Notes: generated by a model not told the origin, from the letters alone. 64,000 bases of DNA from Methylococcus geothermalis (GCF_012769535.1 NZ_CP046565.1:1068501-1132500); one strand, 5' to 3'. Positions 42,418 to 52,748 are shown, counted from the first letter of the stretch. Translations and numbers: made by a program.

Positions 42418-43272
42418 TCAAGCGATGGCACGATCGGGTTCACGTTCCCCGGATTCCAGCCGTTCGTAATAGCCGCCTTTGACCAGGTCGGCGCCGACGA
42501 TCCGTGCCAGCGCGGCGTCGGCCTCGTTTTCGACGCCTTCCAGCAGGAACTGGGTATCCAGCCCCCGCATCACCGCGGGCAGGCTCTGGCTCCTTTTCGC
42601 CCATTCCGGCCGCGTTTTCAAGCGTGCGAAGAAGGCGGTGTCGAGCCGCACGAAATCCGGCGCGAAGCGGTAAAGGAACTCGATGCAGTAGCGCTCGAGG
42701 AAGGCGTGGTCGGAGTGCTCGTCGAACTTGATGGCCGTGCCGTAGCCGTGATCGCGGTAGCTCTTCAAGCCTTCCAGCAGGCGGACGAACTGGCGGTCGT
42801 AGACCGGCGTCACCTGAACGGTGATGACCACCCGGCGCGGCGATAACCCGCAGCGGAAGATCACGTCTTCGAAATAGGCGCCGTGGTTGCGTTTCACACC
42901 CAGGATATGGCGCGGGTGGACATGCAGGAACAGGCTGCCGTCGTCATGGGCGATGGGCAGGAAATTCAGCATGTGAATGGTGCGGCAGAGCCGGTCCAGG
43001 TTGACTACCGGCGGACCGTCCTCGGCGAGGGCGTAGACCTGTTCGGTGGTGTCGCCGGATGCGGCGGTTTGGGAGGCCTTGAGTGATGCATCGTAGCCGA
43101 CGACCATGGAAGGCGCGTGGGCCAACCGGATGGGGTGCAGTTCCGTGCTCAGCCGGGCGTCGCCAAAGCGTCCTTCGACGCGGTCGCCGTGGAGTTCCAG
43201 AGGGTTTTCGGAGAGCAGCTGCTCTTCCCTAAGCTTTTGGTTGAAGCAATTGACGAGTTCGAAAAGTGGCAT
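42418..43272 (-). CDS. Degenerate EAL-domain protein
   Basis: 284 aa from ATG 43272. The layout of an EAL phosphodiesterase fold is visible: STELHPI for the first strand, [10 protein letters not shown] at the EAL position, [20 protein letters not shown] at the usual ITE strand, GYGTAIKFD where DDFG is expected, and APDFVRLD. The catalytic Glu of EAL, the Glu of ITE and the paired Asp are all changed, so c-di-GMP hydrolysis is unlikely. It may bind a nucleotide or act as a scaffold. It lies between the sulfate-binding protein and cysD, with an overlap of a few bases with the cysD-region open frame. Confidence 0.65.
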   Translation of the reverse strand: MPLFELVNCFNQKLREEQLLSENPLELHGDRVEGRFGDARLSTELHPIRLAHAPSMVVGYDASLKASQTAASGDTTEQVYALAEDGPPVVNLDRLCRTIHMLNFLPIAHDDGSLFLHVHPRHILGVKRNHGAYFEDVIFRCGLSPRRVVITVQVTPVYDRQFVRLLEGLKSYRDHGYGTAIKFDEHSDHAFLERYCIEFLYRFAPDFVRLDTAFFARLKTRPEWAKRSQSLPAVMRGLDTQFLLEGVENEADAALARIVGADLVKGGYYERLESGEREPDRAIA

Positions 43273-43494
43273 GGTCGGTGTCCTCGATAGGCTGATTCTG
43301 TCCGGTGTCCGGCGGTTCGTATCGTTCCGATTGGGGAAACCGCATTCGAGGCGCGAACGCGGGATTCATCTGGAGCTGACATCGGTTGGCGCGGTGCATC
43401 GTGTTGACTCTGGTCCGGGGTTGAATGAGCGGTGGAAGAAAAGTGCGCTCCGATGACGGGGTGTCGAACTCCGGAGCGCCCAGTACCACTGCTG

Positions 43495-44511
43495 TCACTT
43501 GCTGCTATAAATCTGGTCGAAGACGCCGCCGTCGGCGAAGTGGGTCTTCTGCGCCTTGTCCCAGCCGCCGAAGACTTCATCGATGGTGAACAACTGGATC
43601 GGGGCGAAGTCCTTGGCATGTTTGGCCAGTACCGCCTGATCGCGCGGGCGGTAATGGTGCTTCGCCGCCAGTTCCTGGCCTTCCGGGCTGTACAAATACT
43701 CCAGGTAAGCCTTGGCGACGTCACCGGTGCCGCGCTGGCGGGCGATATCATCGACCACCGTGACCGTGGGTTCGGCCAGGATGCTGATGGAAGGTGCGAC
43801 GAGCTCGAAGTTGTCGGCGCCGTATTCCTTCAGGATGAGGTAAGCCTCGTTTTCCCAGGTGATCAGCACGTCGCCGATTTCACGCTCGGCGAAGGTGATG
43901 GTCGAGCCGCGGGCGCCGGTGTCGAGCACGGCGGCATTCTTGTAGATCTTCCCGACCAGGTCCCGTGCCGCCTGCTCGTTGCCGTATTTCTTCAGGGCGT
44001 AGCCCCAGGCCGCCAGGTAGTTCCAGCGCGCGCCGCCCGAGGTCTTCGGGTTGGGCGTGACCACCGACACGCCGGTCTTGCCCAGATCGTCCCAGTCCTT
44101 GATGCCCAGCGGGTTGCCCTTGCGCACCAGGAATATCATGGTGGAGGTGTAGGGCGCGCTGTTGTGCGGCAGCTTGGACTGCCAGTCCGACGAGATCAGC
44201 TTGCGCTTCTCGTGGAGCTGGTGCACGTCGTAGGCCAGGGCCAGGGTGACGACGTCGGCGTCCAGGCCGTCGATCACCGCGCGGGCCTGTTTGCCCGAGC
44301 CGCCGTGGGACTGGCGAATCTCGAGCGTCTGGCCGGTTTTTTCCTTCCAGTGCTTGGCGAAGGCGGCGTTGTATTCCTGGTAGAACTCGCGGGTCGGGTC
44401 GTACGACACGTTGAGCAGGGTGAGGTCCGCGGCTTGGGCGGCGCCGAGGCCGAGCAGGGCCGCGATGGAGAACAGGGAGGCGATGGCGCCACCCCGGATC
44501 GATAATGTCAT
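43495..44511 (-). CDS. sbp: Sulfate ABC transporter substrate-binding protein
   Basis: 338 aa; signal peptide cleaved about residue 27 (GAAQAAD). [25 protein letters not shown] and [16 protein letters not shown] are signature stretches of Sbp/CysP. It binds sulfate in the periplasm. No membrane or ATPase components of the transporter are in the window, so they must lie elsewhere. ATG 44511. Confidence 0.93.
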   Translation of the reverse strand: MTLSIRGGAIASLFSIAALLGLGAAQAADLTLLNVSYDPTREFYQEYNAAFAKHWKEKTGQTLEIRQSHGGSGKQARAVIDGLDADVVTLALAYDVHQLHEKRKLISSDWQSKLPHNSAPYTSTMIFLVRKGNPLGIKDWDDLGKTGVSVVTPNPKTSGGARWNYLAAWGYALKKYGNEQAARDLVGKIYKNAAVLDTGARGSTITFAEREIGDVLITWENEAYLILKEYGADNFELVAPSISILAEPTVTVVDDIARQRGTGDVAKAYLEYLYSPEGQELAAKHHYRPRDQAVLAKHAKDFAPIQLFTIDEVFGGWDKAQKTHFADGGVFDQIYSSK

Positions 44512-44577
44512 GATTTGCTCCGTTCGTTGGGTCGGTAAAACGTGCAGGTCCGTGTTGTTTGGGTTGCTGCTATCGGT

Positions 44578-46203
44578 TTAAAAGGAAACCTGTACCCGAG
44601 TGATGAAGGCTTTCTCCGTTTCGCGGTCGACGACCTCATGGGTCAGCTTGCCGGCGCTGTCGTAAACGCCACCCCCACCCTGGAAGGAGGTCTGCGAGTA
44701 GTCGGCCATGAGCTTCACGTTCTGATTCAGCCACCAGTTCACGCCCAGCGACCAGTTCGTCGCGTTCCGCACGGCCTGGCGTGGATCGGCATAGGCATAT
44801 ACCGGAGTCTTAGAACCCGCTTTCGCGATGTTTTGGAAGACGTTGTCGCTGAAGCTGATATCGGTCCAGCGCGCCGCGACCTGGAACGCACCCCAATTCC
44901 CTTCGAAGGGGTTGAAGGCGTGCCGTGGCCGGATGCCCTGGCCTTGGAACACATTGTCTTCCCCGGTCAGTACATAGGACGCGGTGACGTTCCAGGCGTA
45001 ATCGTTTTCGATGATCTGGTTGGCGTTCTTGGTTCGTGGGCCTATCTGCCCGCTGGTCGTGGTCTGGTTGGCGACGCCTTGCTGAGAAACCGCATATTCG
45101 CCGATCAGGCCGAACGGACCCCAGTTCCAGTACATCTGCGGATAGACCCGGTATTGGGTGCCGTCGATGCGGGCGGCGGACACGTATCTGAACATGGTCT
45201 GCTGGCCTGGGGTGGCATAGGTCGGTGTTGAAGCGTCGTTCGGATGGCCCCAGGAGCCGGCGATGCCAACGCCCAAGCCTTCCACCGCCTCGTATCCGCT
45301 GCCTTGGAACGGGTGCGCGAAGATGCGGGCCTCCACCTGTTTGGCGTCGTTGTTCGCGCTGTCGATATTGCCGTTGTTGACCGTGCCGTCGAACACGCCG
45401 ACTTGGTAGGCGAAGAATTCCGGGAATTGGTACAGGTTGGAGCTGCGTGCGGTTTCGGGACCGCCCGGGCGGTCGAATTCGCCGTGCAGCATGAAGCCGA
45501 TGTCGCGGTTGGGCGCGAGCTGGGTCGGAAAGCCGCGCTCGGTGAACGTCAATGCCGAGGCGCTCTGCAGACGTTCGAGGCTGACCGGCGCCTTGAACTT
45601 GCCCGCGGCCAGGCTCGCCGAGCGGAAATAGCGCAGGTCCGTGTAGGCATCGAACAATCGAGTATTGCCCATGGCGAAATCCGGCATGATGCGCCAGTCC
45701 ACATACTTCCACACGGTGCCGGTGAAAGTGGGACGGACCCGGCGCAGGTAGAAATTGTTGTTGAGATCGTCGCCGTTGGTATTGGCCGGATTGCCATTGT
45801 TGTCGTCGATAAAAAAGTCGCTGTCCTGCTGGATGGTGCCGCGTACCGACAGGCTGAAATCGCCATCCTGGCTTTCCACCTTCAAGCCTTGACCGCCGAC
45901 TTCGACTTTGGGCAGCTTGGCCCATTTGCCGTCGGACACTTCCTTGTCCACTTCCAGCTTGCGCTCGATGAGCTTTACCTTCTGGTCGATTTTCTTGATG
46001 TCGGGGGCAGGGGCCGCGGCGGTCGTCTGTTTGGCCGTGGCCGCTTCCAGCGCATTCAAGGCCTTTTCCAGCTTCGATTCCAAGTCGTGGACACGCGCCT
46101 CCAGCACGTCCACGCGGTCGTGGTGGGTTTTGGCGTTCAGGGTAGGGGCGCTCAGGCCGGTCAAAATCGTCACCGCAAGCCTCAGGGCTTTTTTCTTGGA
46201 CAT
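44578..46203 (-). CDS. Outer-membrane porin, OprO/OprP type
   Basis: 541 aa from ATG 46203 (MSKKKAL) with GGAGA upstream. A signal peptide (about 1-22), a coiled-coil segment (VLEARVHDLESKLEKALNAL, about 33-52) and then a 16-strand beta-barrel ending in ...RVQVSF with the terminal Phe required for outer-membrane assembly. OprO/P porins are anion-selective, usually for phosphate; here the neighbours indicate sulfate or organosulfur, by association. Part of the yezD-porin-sbp run. Confidence 0.88.
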   Translation of the reverse strand: MSKKKALRLAVTILTGLSAPTLNAKTHHDRVDVLEARVHDLESKLEKALNALEAATAKQTTAAAPAPDIKKIDQKVKLIERKLEVDKEVSDGKWAKLPKVEVGGQGLKVESQDGDFSLSVRGTIQQDSDFFIDDNNGNPANTNGDDLNNNFYLRRVRPTFTGTVWKYVDWRIMPDFAMGNTRLFDAYTDLRYFRSASLAAGKFKAPVSLERLQSASALTFTERGFPTQLAPNRDIGFMLHGEFDRPGGPETARSSNLYQFPEFFAYQVGVFDGTVNNGNIDSANNDAKQVEARIFAHPFQGSGYEAVEGLGVGIAGSWGHPNDASTPTYATPGQQTMFRYVSAARIDGTQYRVYPQMYWNWGPFGLIGEYAVSQQGVANQTTTSGQIGPRTKNANQIIENDYAWNVTASYVLTGEDNVFQGQGIRPRHAFNPFEGNWGAFQVAARWTDISFSDNVFQNIAKAGSKTPVYAYADPRQAVRNATNWSLGVNWWLNQNVKLMADYSQTSFQGGGGVYDSAGKLTHEVVDRETEKAFITRVQVSF

Positions 46204-46340
46204 GGGAAGTCTCTCCATTCGTCGGTTCGGAGAACTTCCGGTGTACCGGTCAGTTCCTTAGCGAATTCATGTTTTGGTTATACTGATGCGCCTCCGGAGG
46301 GCCGGTCGGCATCGCGATCGGTCGATCGCCGGTGGTTCGT

Positions 46341-46526
46341 TCAGCTTGCGGCTTGGGGACGGAATTTCTCCCGCCTTTCGATTTGCACGATGCGTCCTTC
46401 ATGCACGGTGATCTCGACGGAGCCGAAGCGGATGCCGGTCAGCGCCTCGATGATCCGCGCGGCCTGAATCTCCGGCGTTGCCGACGCCAATTCGGATGGC
46501 GGTGTTTTCTGCGAATGCTGCGTCAT
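46341..46526 (-). CDS. YezD-family (DUF2292) small protein
   Basis: 61 aa from ATG 46526 (MTQHSQKTP). The C-terminal half, IIEALTGIRFGSVEITVHEG and RIVQIERREKFR, is the DUF2292 signature. Members are found with sulfate or sulfonate uptake genes and are induced by sulfur starvation in other bacteria. It is the first gene of the minus-strand sulfate locus, 137 bp upstream of the porin. Confidence 0.85.
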   Translation of the reverse strand: MTQHSQKTPPSELASATPEIQAARIIEALTGIRFGSVEITVHEGRIVQIERREKFRPQAAS

Positions 46527-46692
46527 GGTGGATCCCCCCGTTGCTTGTGCAGGCGCAAACGCTCGTTGCTCAGTTGGCACAAGTGTACGCATGCGAAACT
46601 ATGACGAGAAAGAATAAAAAGAAATAGACATATATCCGTAAGTTTTTTGATCGCGACTCCTGTTTCCCGATTCCCGTTTGATTCGTCCTTCA

Positions 46693-47715
46693 ATGCCTTT
46701 CTTGCTCTCGATCGCCGGTTTCTCAGGTGTTTTCGCCCTGGCTTTTGGTCTCACCGGCGTAGTCCGGCGCTACGCGCAACGGCGCTTGCTGGATATTCCG
46801 AATGCCCGCAGTTCTCATCGGCTGCCGACGCCGCGCGGCGGCGGCCTTGCCATCGTGGTGGCGTTCTTGGCAGGGGATGTGTACTGGCGCTGCGTCGTCG
46901 GCGAGCCCGTCGCCGGCTTCGCCATCCTGGCCGGTGGGGTGCTGGTCGCGGCGGTGGGGTTCTGGGACGACCACGGCCATCTGCCGGCGCGCTGGCGCTT
47001 GCTGGCGCATCTGGCCGCGGCAGCCTTGGCTGTGATGACCATGCCGGGAGATATGCCCTTAAGGTTGGGTTTCGTATCGTTCGGTTCCGGCGGATTCGCC
47101 GACTTCGTCGGCGTGCTGGTCATCGCCTGGATGCTGAACTTGTTCAATTTCATGGACGGCATCGATGGATTGGCCGGCCTGGAAGTCGTCTGCGTTGCGG
47201 CCGGTGCCTCCTTCCTGCTTTTGCTATCATTGCCGCTCGGCATTTTTCCGCCTCTCGCGCCCGGGTTGCTTGCGGTCGCAGCGCTGGGCTTTTTGATATG
47301 GAATTGGCCCCCGGCGAAGATTTTCATGGGCGATGTCGGCAGCGGCTTCGTGGGCTACCTGCTGGGCTGCGAGGCGATCGCGACGGCCAAGGCCGGGACG
47401 CTGAGCCTCACGGTCTGGTTGATTCTGGCCGGGGTATTCGTGGTGGATGCGAGCTTCACCTTGGCCCGCCGCATGGCCGGCGGCGAACGCTGGTACCAGG
47501 CGCATCGCTCGCACGCTTATCAGCACGCGGCGCGGCTACTCGGCGGTCACGCGCCGGTCGATCATCGCGTTCTGGCGCTCAACCTGCTATGGCTTTTGCC
47601 TCTGGCCGGCCTTGCGGCCTGGAAACCGGCCTGGGAGCTGCCTTTACTGATACTGGCTTACCTGCCGCTGCTCTACTTGGCGATCCGCCTGCGAGCCGGC
47701 CAACCCGAGCTTTAG
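46693..47715 (+). CDS. WecA/MraY-type undecaprenyl-phosphate sugar-phosphate transferase
   Basis: 340 aa from ATG 46693 (a TTG lies five codons earlier). About ten transmembrane helices. Cytoplasmic-loop motifs LFNFMDGIDGLAG (about 151-163) and FMGDVGSGFVGY, and HRSHAYQH near 279, are the catalytic and substrate motifs of the family. It adds the first sugar-phosphate to undecaprenyl phosphate for O-antigen or exopolysaccharide. The next gene starts 3 bp later, so the two form an operon. Confidence 0.9.
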   Translation: MPFLLSIAGFSGVFALAFGLTGVVRRYAQRRLLDIPNARSSHRLPTPRGGGLAIVVAFLAGDVYWRCVVGEPVAGFAILAGGVLVAAVGFWDDHGHLPARWRLLAHLAAAALAVMTMPGDMPLRLGFVSFGSGGFADFVGVLVIAWMLNLFNFMDGIDGLAGLEVVCVAAGASFLLLLSLPLGIFPPLAPGLLAVAALGFLIWNWPPAKIFMGDVGSGFVGYLLGCEAIATAKAGTLSLTVWLILAGVFVVDASFTLARRMAGGERWYQAHRSHAYQHAARLLGGHAPVDHRVLALNLLWLLPLAGLAAWKPAWELPLLILAYLPLLYLAIRLRAGQPEL

Positions 47716-47718
47716 TCC

Positions 47719-49566
47719 GTGATTCGAGCACACCTCGACAAACTGCGTTCGCGCACCGTCATTTTCCTGCACGATCTGCTGATGGTGCCGTTGGCATGGT
47801 TCGGCGCCTATTGGCTGCGCTTCAATCTGTCGGAAGTGCCGGAGCCGCACCTCAGCGTCGCGATCAAATGGCTGCCGCTGGTGGTGGTGATCCAGGGCGT
47901 GGTGTTCCGGCTGTTCGGCCTGTACCGGGGCATCTGGCGCTTCGCCTCCATGCCCGATCTCCTGCGGATCGCCAAGGCCTCGGCCAGCGGCATCATCCTG
48001 ATCGTCGCGGTTTTGTTCTTCCTCGACCGGCTGGACGCCGTGCCGCGCTCGGTCATCCCGCTCTACACGCTGTTGCTGGTGCTGTTTCTGTCGACCCCAC
48101 GCGCCTTGTACCGGATGTGGAAGGACCGCTCGGTGCATCTGATGAACGGGCGGCGGGCGTTGATCGTCGGCGCCGGCAAAGCCGGCGAAACCCTGGTGAG
48201 GGACCTGCTGCGCAGCGCCGAATCGGCTTTCGCACCGGTGGCTTTCGTCGACGACGATCCTCATAAGCGCGGCTGGGAAATTCACGGCGTGCGTGTGCGC
48301 GGCGCCTGCGACCGCATCCCCTCGCTGGTCGAAAAGCTGGACATCGAGGCCATCCTGATCGCGATGCCTTCGGCCGGCGACCGGGAAATGCGCCGCATCG
48401 TGGAAATCTGCGAGACCACCGGCCTGCCGTTCCTGACCCTGCCGTCGGTGCGGGACATGTGGAGCGGGCGCCTGTCCGATGCCTTGCGGGACGTTTCCAT
48501 CGAGGACCTGTTGGGCCGGGCGCCGGTGCGGCTGGATTCCGCCGAATTGGCCGGCTACCTCGACGGCAAGTGCATCATGGTGACGGGTGGAGGTGGATCC
48601 ATCGGATCGGAGCTGTGCAAGCAGATCGCGCGATTTTCACTGGGGCGTCTCGTCGTCTTCGAGCGCAGCGAATTCAACCTTTATCGCATCGAGCTCGAAC
48701 TGCGGCGATCCTTCCCCGAGATGGAGATTCACGCCGTCCTGGGCGATGTCACCGACGCCGTCGCGATCAGGCGGGCGATCGATGTTCACGCGCCGGCAGT
48801 CATCTTCCATGCCGCGGCCTACAAGCATGTCCCCTTGCTGCAGCAGCAGGTCCGGGAAGCCGCCTTCAACAACGTGATCGGCACCCGCACGGTGGCGGAA
48901 GCCGCGGTCGAGCGCGGGGTCGGCGAGTTCGTGCTGATCTCCACGGACAAGGCCGTCAATCCGACCAACGTGATGGGCGCCACCAAGCGCGCCGCCGAGT
49001 TGGTGGTTCAGAGCTACAACGGCGAGGCGGCGACACGGTTCATCACTGTGCGTTTCGGCAACGTGCTCGGCTCCGCCGGCAGCGTCGTGCCGCTGTTCCG
49101 CGAACAGATCCGCAACGGTGGACCGGTCACCGTGACGCATCCGGAAGTCACCCGGTTTTTCATGACCATTCCCGAAGCCTGCCAGCTCATCATGAAGGCG
49201 GCGGCGACCGGGCAGGGCGGGGAAGTGTTCGTGCTGGACATGGGGGAGCCCATCCGCATCGGCTATCTGGCCGAACAGATGATCCGCCTCAGCGGCAAGC
49301 GCCCTGGCGAAGATATTGCCATCGAATATATTGGTCTGCGGCCCGGTGAGAAAATGCACGAGGAACTGTTTCTGGGTACGGAGCAGCTCCAGCCGACGGG
49401 CTACGCCAAGCTGATGCTGGCCCAGGCCACCTTCTGCGACCGCTCCGTCGTAGCGGCCCGGATCGCCGCCATGGACGCCGCCTGCCGCAGTTTCGACCAG
49501 GAAGCCGTCCGCCAGGAATTGTGCCAACTGGTACCGGAGTACCGCGAGACGGGGACGGAAAACTGA
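47719..49566 (+). CDS. WbpM/CapD-type nucleotide-sugar 4,6-dehydratase
   Basis: 615 aa from GTG 47719. Four N-terminal transmembrane helices (about 15-115) and a CoA-binding-like Rossmann segment ([15 protein letters not shown], about 150-165) precede the SDR domain with [11 protein letters not shown] near 289-299. The catalytic triad uses Met in place of Tyr ([11 protein letters not shown]), typical of WbpM-like inverting or retaining C6 dehydratases acting on UDP-GlcNAc. It makes precursors for N-acetylated 6-deoxysugars used by the preceding transferase. Confidence 0.92.
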   Translation: MIRAHLDKLRSRTVIFLHDLLMVPLAWFGAYWLRFNLSEVPEPHLSVAIKWLPLVVVIQGVVFRLFGLYRGIWRFASMPDLLRIAKASASGIILIVAVLFFLDRLDAVPRSVIPLYTLLLVLFLSTPRALYRMWKDRSVHLMNGRRALIVGAGKAGETLVRDLLRSAESAFAPVAFVDDDPHKRGWEIHGVRVRGACDRIPSLVEKLDIEAILIAMPSAGDREMRRIVEICETTGLPFLTLPSVRDMWSGRLSDALRDVSIEDLLGRAPVRLDSAELAGYLDGKCIMVTGGGGSIGSELCKQIARFSLGRLVVFERSEFNLYRIELELRRSFPEMEIHAVLGDVTDAVAIRRAIDVHAPAVIFHAAAYKHVPLLQQQVREAAFNNVIGTRTVAEAAVERGVGEFVLISTDKAVNPTNVMGATKRAAELVVQSYNGEAATRFITVRFGNVLGSAGSVVPLFREQIRNGGPVTVTHPEVTRFFMTIPEACQLIMKAAATGQGGEVFVLDMGEPIRIGYLAEQMIRLSGKRPGEDIAIEYIGLRPGEKMHEELFLGTEQLQPTGYAKLMLAQATFCDRSVVAARIAAMDAACRSFDQEAVRQELCQLVPEYRETGTEN

Positions 49567-49642
49567 AATCCGCTTGTGTTTCACTGTCCATTTCAGTATG
49601 ATCCCCGCTTTGAATTGGGACGCCAGAACGGAGCGTACAAGA

Positions 49643-50071
49643 ATGAAAACCTTTAGCGCAAAACCGGCTGAGGTCAAACGCGACTGGTATGTCGTCGATG
49701 CCGAAGGCAAGACGCTCGGCCGTCTGAGCACGGAAATCGCGCGCCGCCTGCGGGGCAAGCACAAGCCTGAATATACGCCGCATGTCGATACCGGCGACTA
49801 CATCGTCGTCGTCAATGCGGAAAAAGTGCGCGTGACCGGCAACAAGGAACAGGATAAGATTTACTACAAGCACACCGGCTACATCGGCAACATGAAGTCG
49901 ATCAGCCTGGGCAAGCTGCGTGATCGCCGTCCCGAACTCATCATCGAGACCGCGGTGAAGGGGATGCTGCCGAAGAACCCTCTGGGCCGGGCCATGTTCC
50001 GCAAGCTCAAGGTCTACGCGGGGCCGAGCCATCAGCATCAGGCGCAGCAACCGAAACCTCTCGAAATCTAA
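49643..50071 (+). CDS. rplM: 50S ribosomal protein L13
   Basis: 142 aa from ATG 49643, [19 protein letters not shown]. The sequence is the standard L13 from end to end ([30 protein letters not shown]). A structural component of the 50S subunit. It precedes rpsI by 16 bp, the universal L13-S9 pair. Confidence 0.99.
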   Translation: MKTFSAKPAEVKRDWYVVDAEGKTLGRLSTEIARRLRGKHKPEYTPHVDTGDYIVVVNAEKVRVTGNKEQDKIYYKHTGYIGNMKSISLGKLRDRRPELIIETAVKGMLPKNPLGRAMFRKLKVYAGPSHQHQAQQPKPLEI

Positions 50072-50087
50072 CGAATTAGTCAGGCAC

Positions 50088-50480
50088 ATGGCACAGACGC
50101 AGTACTACGGCACGGGCCGCCGCAAGAGCGCGATCGCCCGCGTCTACACCCGGACCGGCACCGGCCAGATCCGCATCAACGACAAATCGCTGGAAGAATA
50201 CTTCGGCCGTAAGACCGACCGCATGATCGTCATGCAGCCGCTGGAAGCGGTCGAAATGACGGACAAGCTTGATGTCAACGTCAAAGTCGTCGGCGGTGGA
50301 CCTTCCGGTCAGGCGGGCGCCATCCGTCATGGCCTGTCACGCGCACTCATCGAGCTGGACGAAACCATGCGTCCGGTACTGCGCAAAGCCGGCTACGTGA
50401 CCCGCGACGCTCGTGAGGTCGAACGTAAGAAGGTTGGCCTCCATAAGGCGCGCCGTCGTCCGCAGTACTCCAAGCGTTAA
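50088..50480 (+). CDS. rpsI: 30S ribosomal protein S9
   Basis: 130 aa. [15 protein letters not shown] near the start, and the C-terminal [11 protein letters not shown], whose last residues reach the P-site tRNA. Cotranscribed with rplM. Confidence 0.99.
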   Translation: MAQTQYYGTGRRKSAIARVYTRTGTGQIRINDKSLEEYFGRKTDRMIVMQPLEAVEMTDKLDVNVKVVGGGPSGQAGAIRHGLSRALIELDETMRPVLRKAGYVTRDAREVERKKVGLHKARRRPQYSKR

Positions 50481-50491
50481 CCGAGTTCTGT

Positions 50492-50565
50492 TGGGGGATC
50501 GTCTAGCGGTAGGACAGCGGACTCTGACTCCGCCAACCGTGGTTCGAATCCACGTCCCCCAGCCA
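50492..50565 (+). tRNA. tRNA-Gln (anticodon CTG)
   Basis: A full cloverleaf: acceptor TGGGGGA/TCCCCCA, D-arm, anticodon stem GCGGA/TCCGC with loop CTCTGAC (anticodon CTG, reading CAG), T-arm CGTGG-TTCGAAT-CCACG, discriminator G and an encoded CCA end. It lies 11 bp after rpsI. Confidence 0.97.
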
Positions 50566-50573
50566 ATAAAATC

Positions 50574-50600
50574 AAGGCCTCCAGCGATGGGGGCCTTTTT
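50574..50600 (+). terminator. Terminator after tRNA-Gln
   Basis: AAGGCC(T)CC...GG(G)GGCCTT with a short AGCGAT loop, ending in five T. Probably ends the rplM-rpsI-tRNA transcript. Confidence 0.8.
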
Positions 50601-50635
50601 CGTTTGCGGTCGTGGCACACTGGCGGCACCGTTGA

Positions 50636-51042
50636 CCGCAATGGCGGTGAGTGCTCGTGGGGACTTCCCTTTCATGGTGCACGAGGATACGGTGACGGCG
50701 GTGGTGTTCCGCGAATTCCTCGAGCGGCTGATGGCGGGAGCCAAGCCACCCATTGTCCTGGTCATCGATGGCCATCCGATCCCTGATGCCAAGCGGGTCA
50801 AGGAATACGTCGACCAACAGCGGGGGAAATTCAAACTGATCGACCTGCCGCCTCATTCGCCGAGGCTGGATCCAGACGAACAGGAGTGAGGCGCCGCCAA
50901 ATAGCGCGTGGTCAAACAACCGCCGGCGAACAAGGAGGAATTGAAACGATGCCTCGCCGCAGTATTGCGACGGCTCCGGAAGCTACCGAAGATCGTCGGC
51001 GGATTCTTCCGGCACGCAGCATGCCGTTATGCCGAAGCATGA
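50636..51042 (+). pseudogene. IS630-family transposase remnant
   Basis: C-terminal catalytic part of an IS630 transposase: FMVHEDTVTAVVFREFLERLM, PIVLVIDGHP (second Asp), DLPPHSPRLDPDEQ (Glu). The frame stops at TGA 50887-50889. In another phase it then continues VKQPPANKEELKRCLAAVLRR and FFRHAACRYAEA to TGA 51040-51042. It lacks its N-terminus and at least one base. It is a different lineage from the intact IS630 copy at 5-6 kb. It lies directly downstream of the tRNA terminator; no inverted repeats were found. Confidence 0.8.
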
Positions 51043-51085
51043 CGATCTTTTTTTGACGTTTGGTAAGTTAATTCTTGGGGTTTTT

Positions 51086-51646
51086 ATGTTGCTCTTTCTT
51101 TCTAAGAAAATATTGATACTTGCCTTTGTCATTGTCGGCCTTGCTGGTGGATGTGCCCAGCACGTCGATGTCTCTTATAAGCCGGCCAACCTATCGAAAG
51201 GAACAGGCGAGCTTTACGTCAAGACCTTTGAATATCTTCCTGCTGCGGTGGGTGATGTCGGGCCCGATGAGGCTCAGCAGGATAAGTCTGGCATGGCATA
51301 CACCTATTTGTCAGAAAATGTTGATGCGCTGTTCACGAATGCTGTGAAGAAGGATCTTGCTTTTTCCGGCTATATGGTATCGGACGGCAGCCCTCATAGC
51401 GTGTCTGGTGAAATCCGCCGCTTCAGCTTCGATTGGGTCGGCATGACCGGGATGAGGTTCGAAATCGCTGTTTCTTTCGTGGTTACGAAAAATGGAAAGG
51501 TCGTTTACTCGAACGTCGTTGAATCGACTCAGGAAGCACGCAAGGAGGGCTCCAAGTTGGAGGATCCCTCGAAACTGATTGGCCTCGCGATGGCCGATTG
51601 TATCGGACGATTCATAAGAGATGCCCAGAAGAAAGGTGCGCTCTAA
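51086..51646 (+). CDS. Probable lipoprotein, DUF3313-like
   Basis: 186 aa from ATG 51086 (alternative ATG 51029 lies inside the IS630 remnant). A hydrophobic leader ends in VGLAGGC with Cys23, a weak lipobox, then a soluble domain (YKPANLSKGTGELYVKTFEY; TQEARKEGSKLEDPSKLIG). The sequence resembles the DUF3313 outer-membrane lipoprotein family at low confidence. Lower GC than neighbours. Function unknown. Confidence 0.55.
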   Translation: MLLFLSKKILILAFVIVGLAGGCAQHVDVSYKPANLSKGTGELYVKTFEYLPAAVGDVGPDEAQQDKSGMAYTYLSENVDALFTNAVKKDLAFSGYMVSDGSPHSVSGEIRRFSFDWVGMTGMRFEIAVSFVVTKNGKVVYSNVVESTQEARKEGSKLEDPSKLIGLAMADCIGRFIRDAQKKGAL

Positions 51647-52000
51647 CTGGGGAAAAATCCGGGCGATTGTCGTAGCCGCCTTGTATCTTGTCATTGCCGC
51701 CGCCATGCGAGCCTTCGGTCATCGCTGAGGGAGTGCCGAGCGCCCAGGCCGTGAGGTGTCCTGACCGCTTAGCTATTTCCCTGCAAGACTTCACCGAGGG
51801 CATTTCAAGGAACCGAATGCACCGATTCGTGGTCAAATTGATGCGCCTATCCGCCGGTACCCTGCAAGGAGAGGATTCAGTCCCTTCGCCGCAGTGCCTT
51901 ACGAAGGGAACTGTGGTATTTCTCGTCGAATCGGCGACGGGCTTGGTTCCGCATAAAAAGCCGAGGCAACCGGCTTCCACATTCATCGAGGTCGCCCGCC
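51647..52000. other. Intergenic, no convincing gene
   Basis: 354 bp. Open frames here on both strands lack recognisable sequence or good ribosome sites, and the longest (plus strand, 51688-52140) overlaps the better small membrane-protein gene. Confidence 0.5.
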
Positions 52001-52216
52001 ATGTTCGAAAATTTCTTCGCTCAGTTCAACGCTTATCTCGTGGGGCATCCTGCATTTCTGGCCAAACTGAAGTTTCTGTTCTGGTTGAAATATTGGATTC
52101 TGACCTTGTTGATGGCGATTTTCGTCTATCTTCTTTATAAGGAGCGGGGTGTCGATGGCGGCCCGCCTGGCCGGAAGCCCGATGCTTTGCAGGGTTATGA
52201 ATCCTTCGAAGCCTGA
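52001..52216 (+). CDS. Small membrane protein
   Basis: 71 aa. An aromatic N-terminus (MFENFFAQFNAYLV) and one transmembrane helix at about 29-45 (WLKYWILTLLMAIFVYLLY), then a charged Gly/Pro-rich tail. No family is recognised. ATG 52001. It may belong with the lipoprotein and small secreted protein around it. Confidence 0.5.
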   Translation: MFENFFAQFNAYLVGHPAFLAKLKFLFWLKYWILTLLMAIFVYLLYKERGVDGGPPGRKPDALQGYESFEA

Positions 52217-52396
52217 CGGCAGGGTCGGCCGGAGCGCGAAGGATCGGTAGGGTGCTCTTGATGCTGAGTTGACCGGTGGGCAAGTTTATGCTGCTTGCCC
52301 TTACTATTCCGATTGAAAGGCGAGTTTCCGCTTCCTCCGGCAATCCCTCCCGAAGCGGGTCCCGTTTTTGAACGTAAAGAACGAGGAGGATCGACC

Positions 52397-52723
52397 ATGT
52401 TTGCGAAATCTTTTCTGCTACCGGCCGCCCTGCTGGGCGCATCCCAAGCTGCTTTGGCCACCCCTAATATGTACTGGGACCACATGCAGTCCGCTCTGAG
52501 CCAGGCCGAATGCGTAAGCCGTGGTGAGTCGCTCATGACCGCGCAGACGACCGGCAAGATCAGTAAGGATGCCGATTCGGTGCGCTCCTGGAACGATAAG
52601 ACTCTGGCGGTGATCGAGTGCATTCGCATGGGTGATCACATGACCGTGATGGTGTTGGTGGGCAGCGACGATGCGGCCGCCGGAAGCAAATTGCTCGACA
52701 GCTTGAAAAAAGGCATGCAATAA
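52397..52723 (+). CDS. Small secreted protein
   Basis: 108 aa from ATG 52397 (a GAGGA site is 11 nt upstream). Signal peptide cleaved about residue 22 (QAALATP). The mature part has two cysteines (ECVSRG, IECIRMG), which could form a disulfide, and an alternating strand/helix pattern. It resembles small periplasmic proteins of unknown function. No neighbour gives a role. Confidence 0.6.
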   Translation: MFAKSFLLPAALLGASQAALATPNMYWDHMQSALSQAECVSRGESLMTAQTTGKISKDADSVRSWNDKTLAVIECIRMGDHMTVMVLVGSDDAAAGSKLLDSLKKGMQ

Positions 52724-52748
52724 CCCTTCTCATCGCGGGGCGGTCGCG

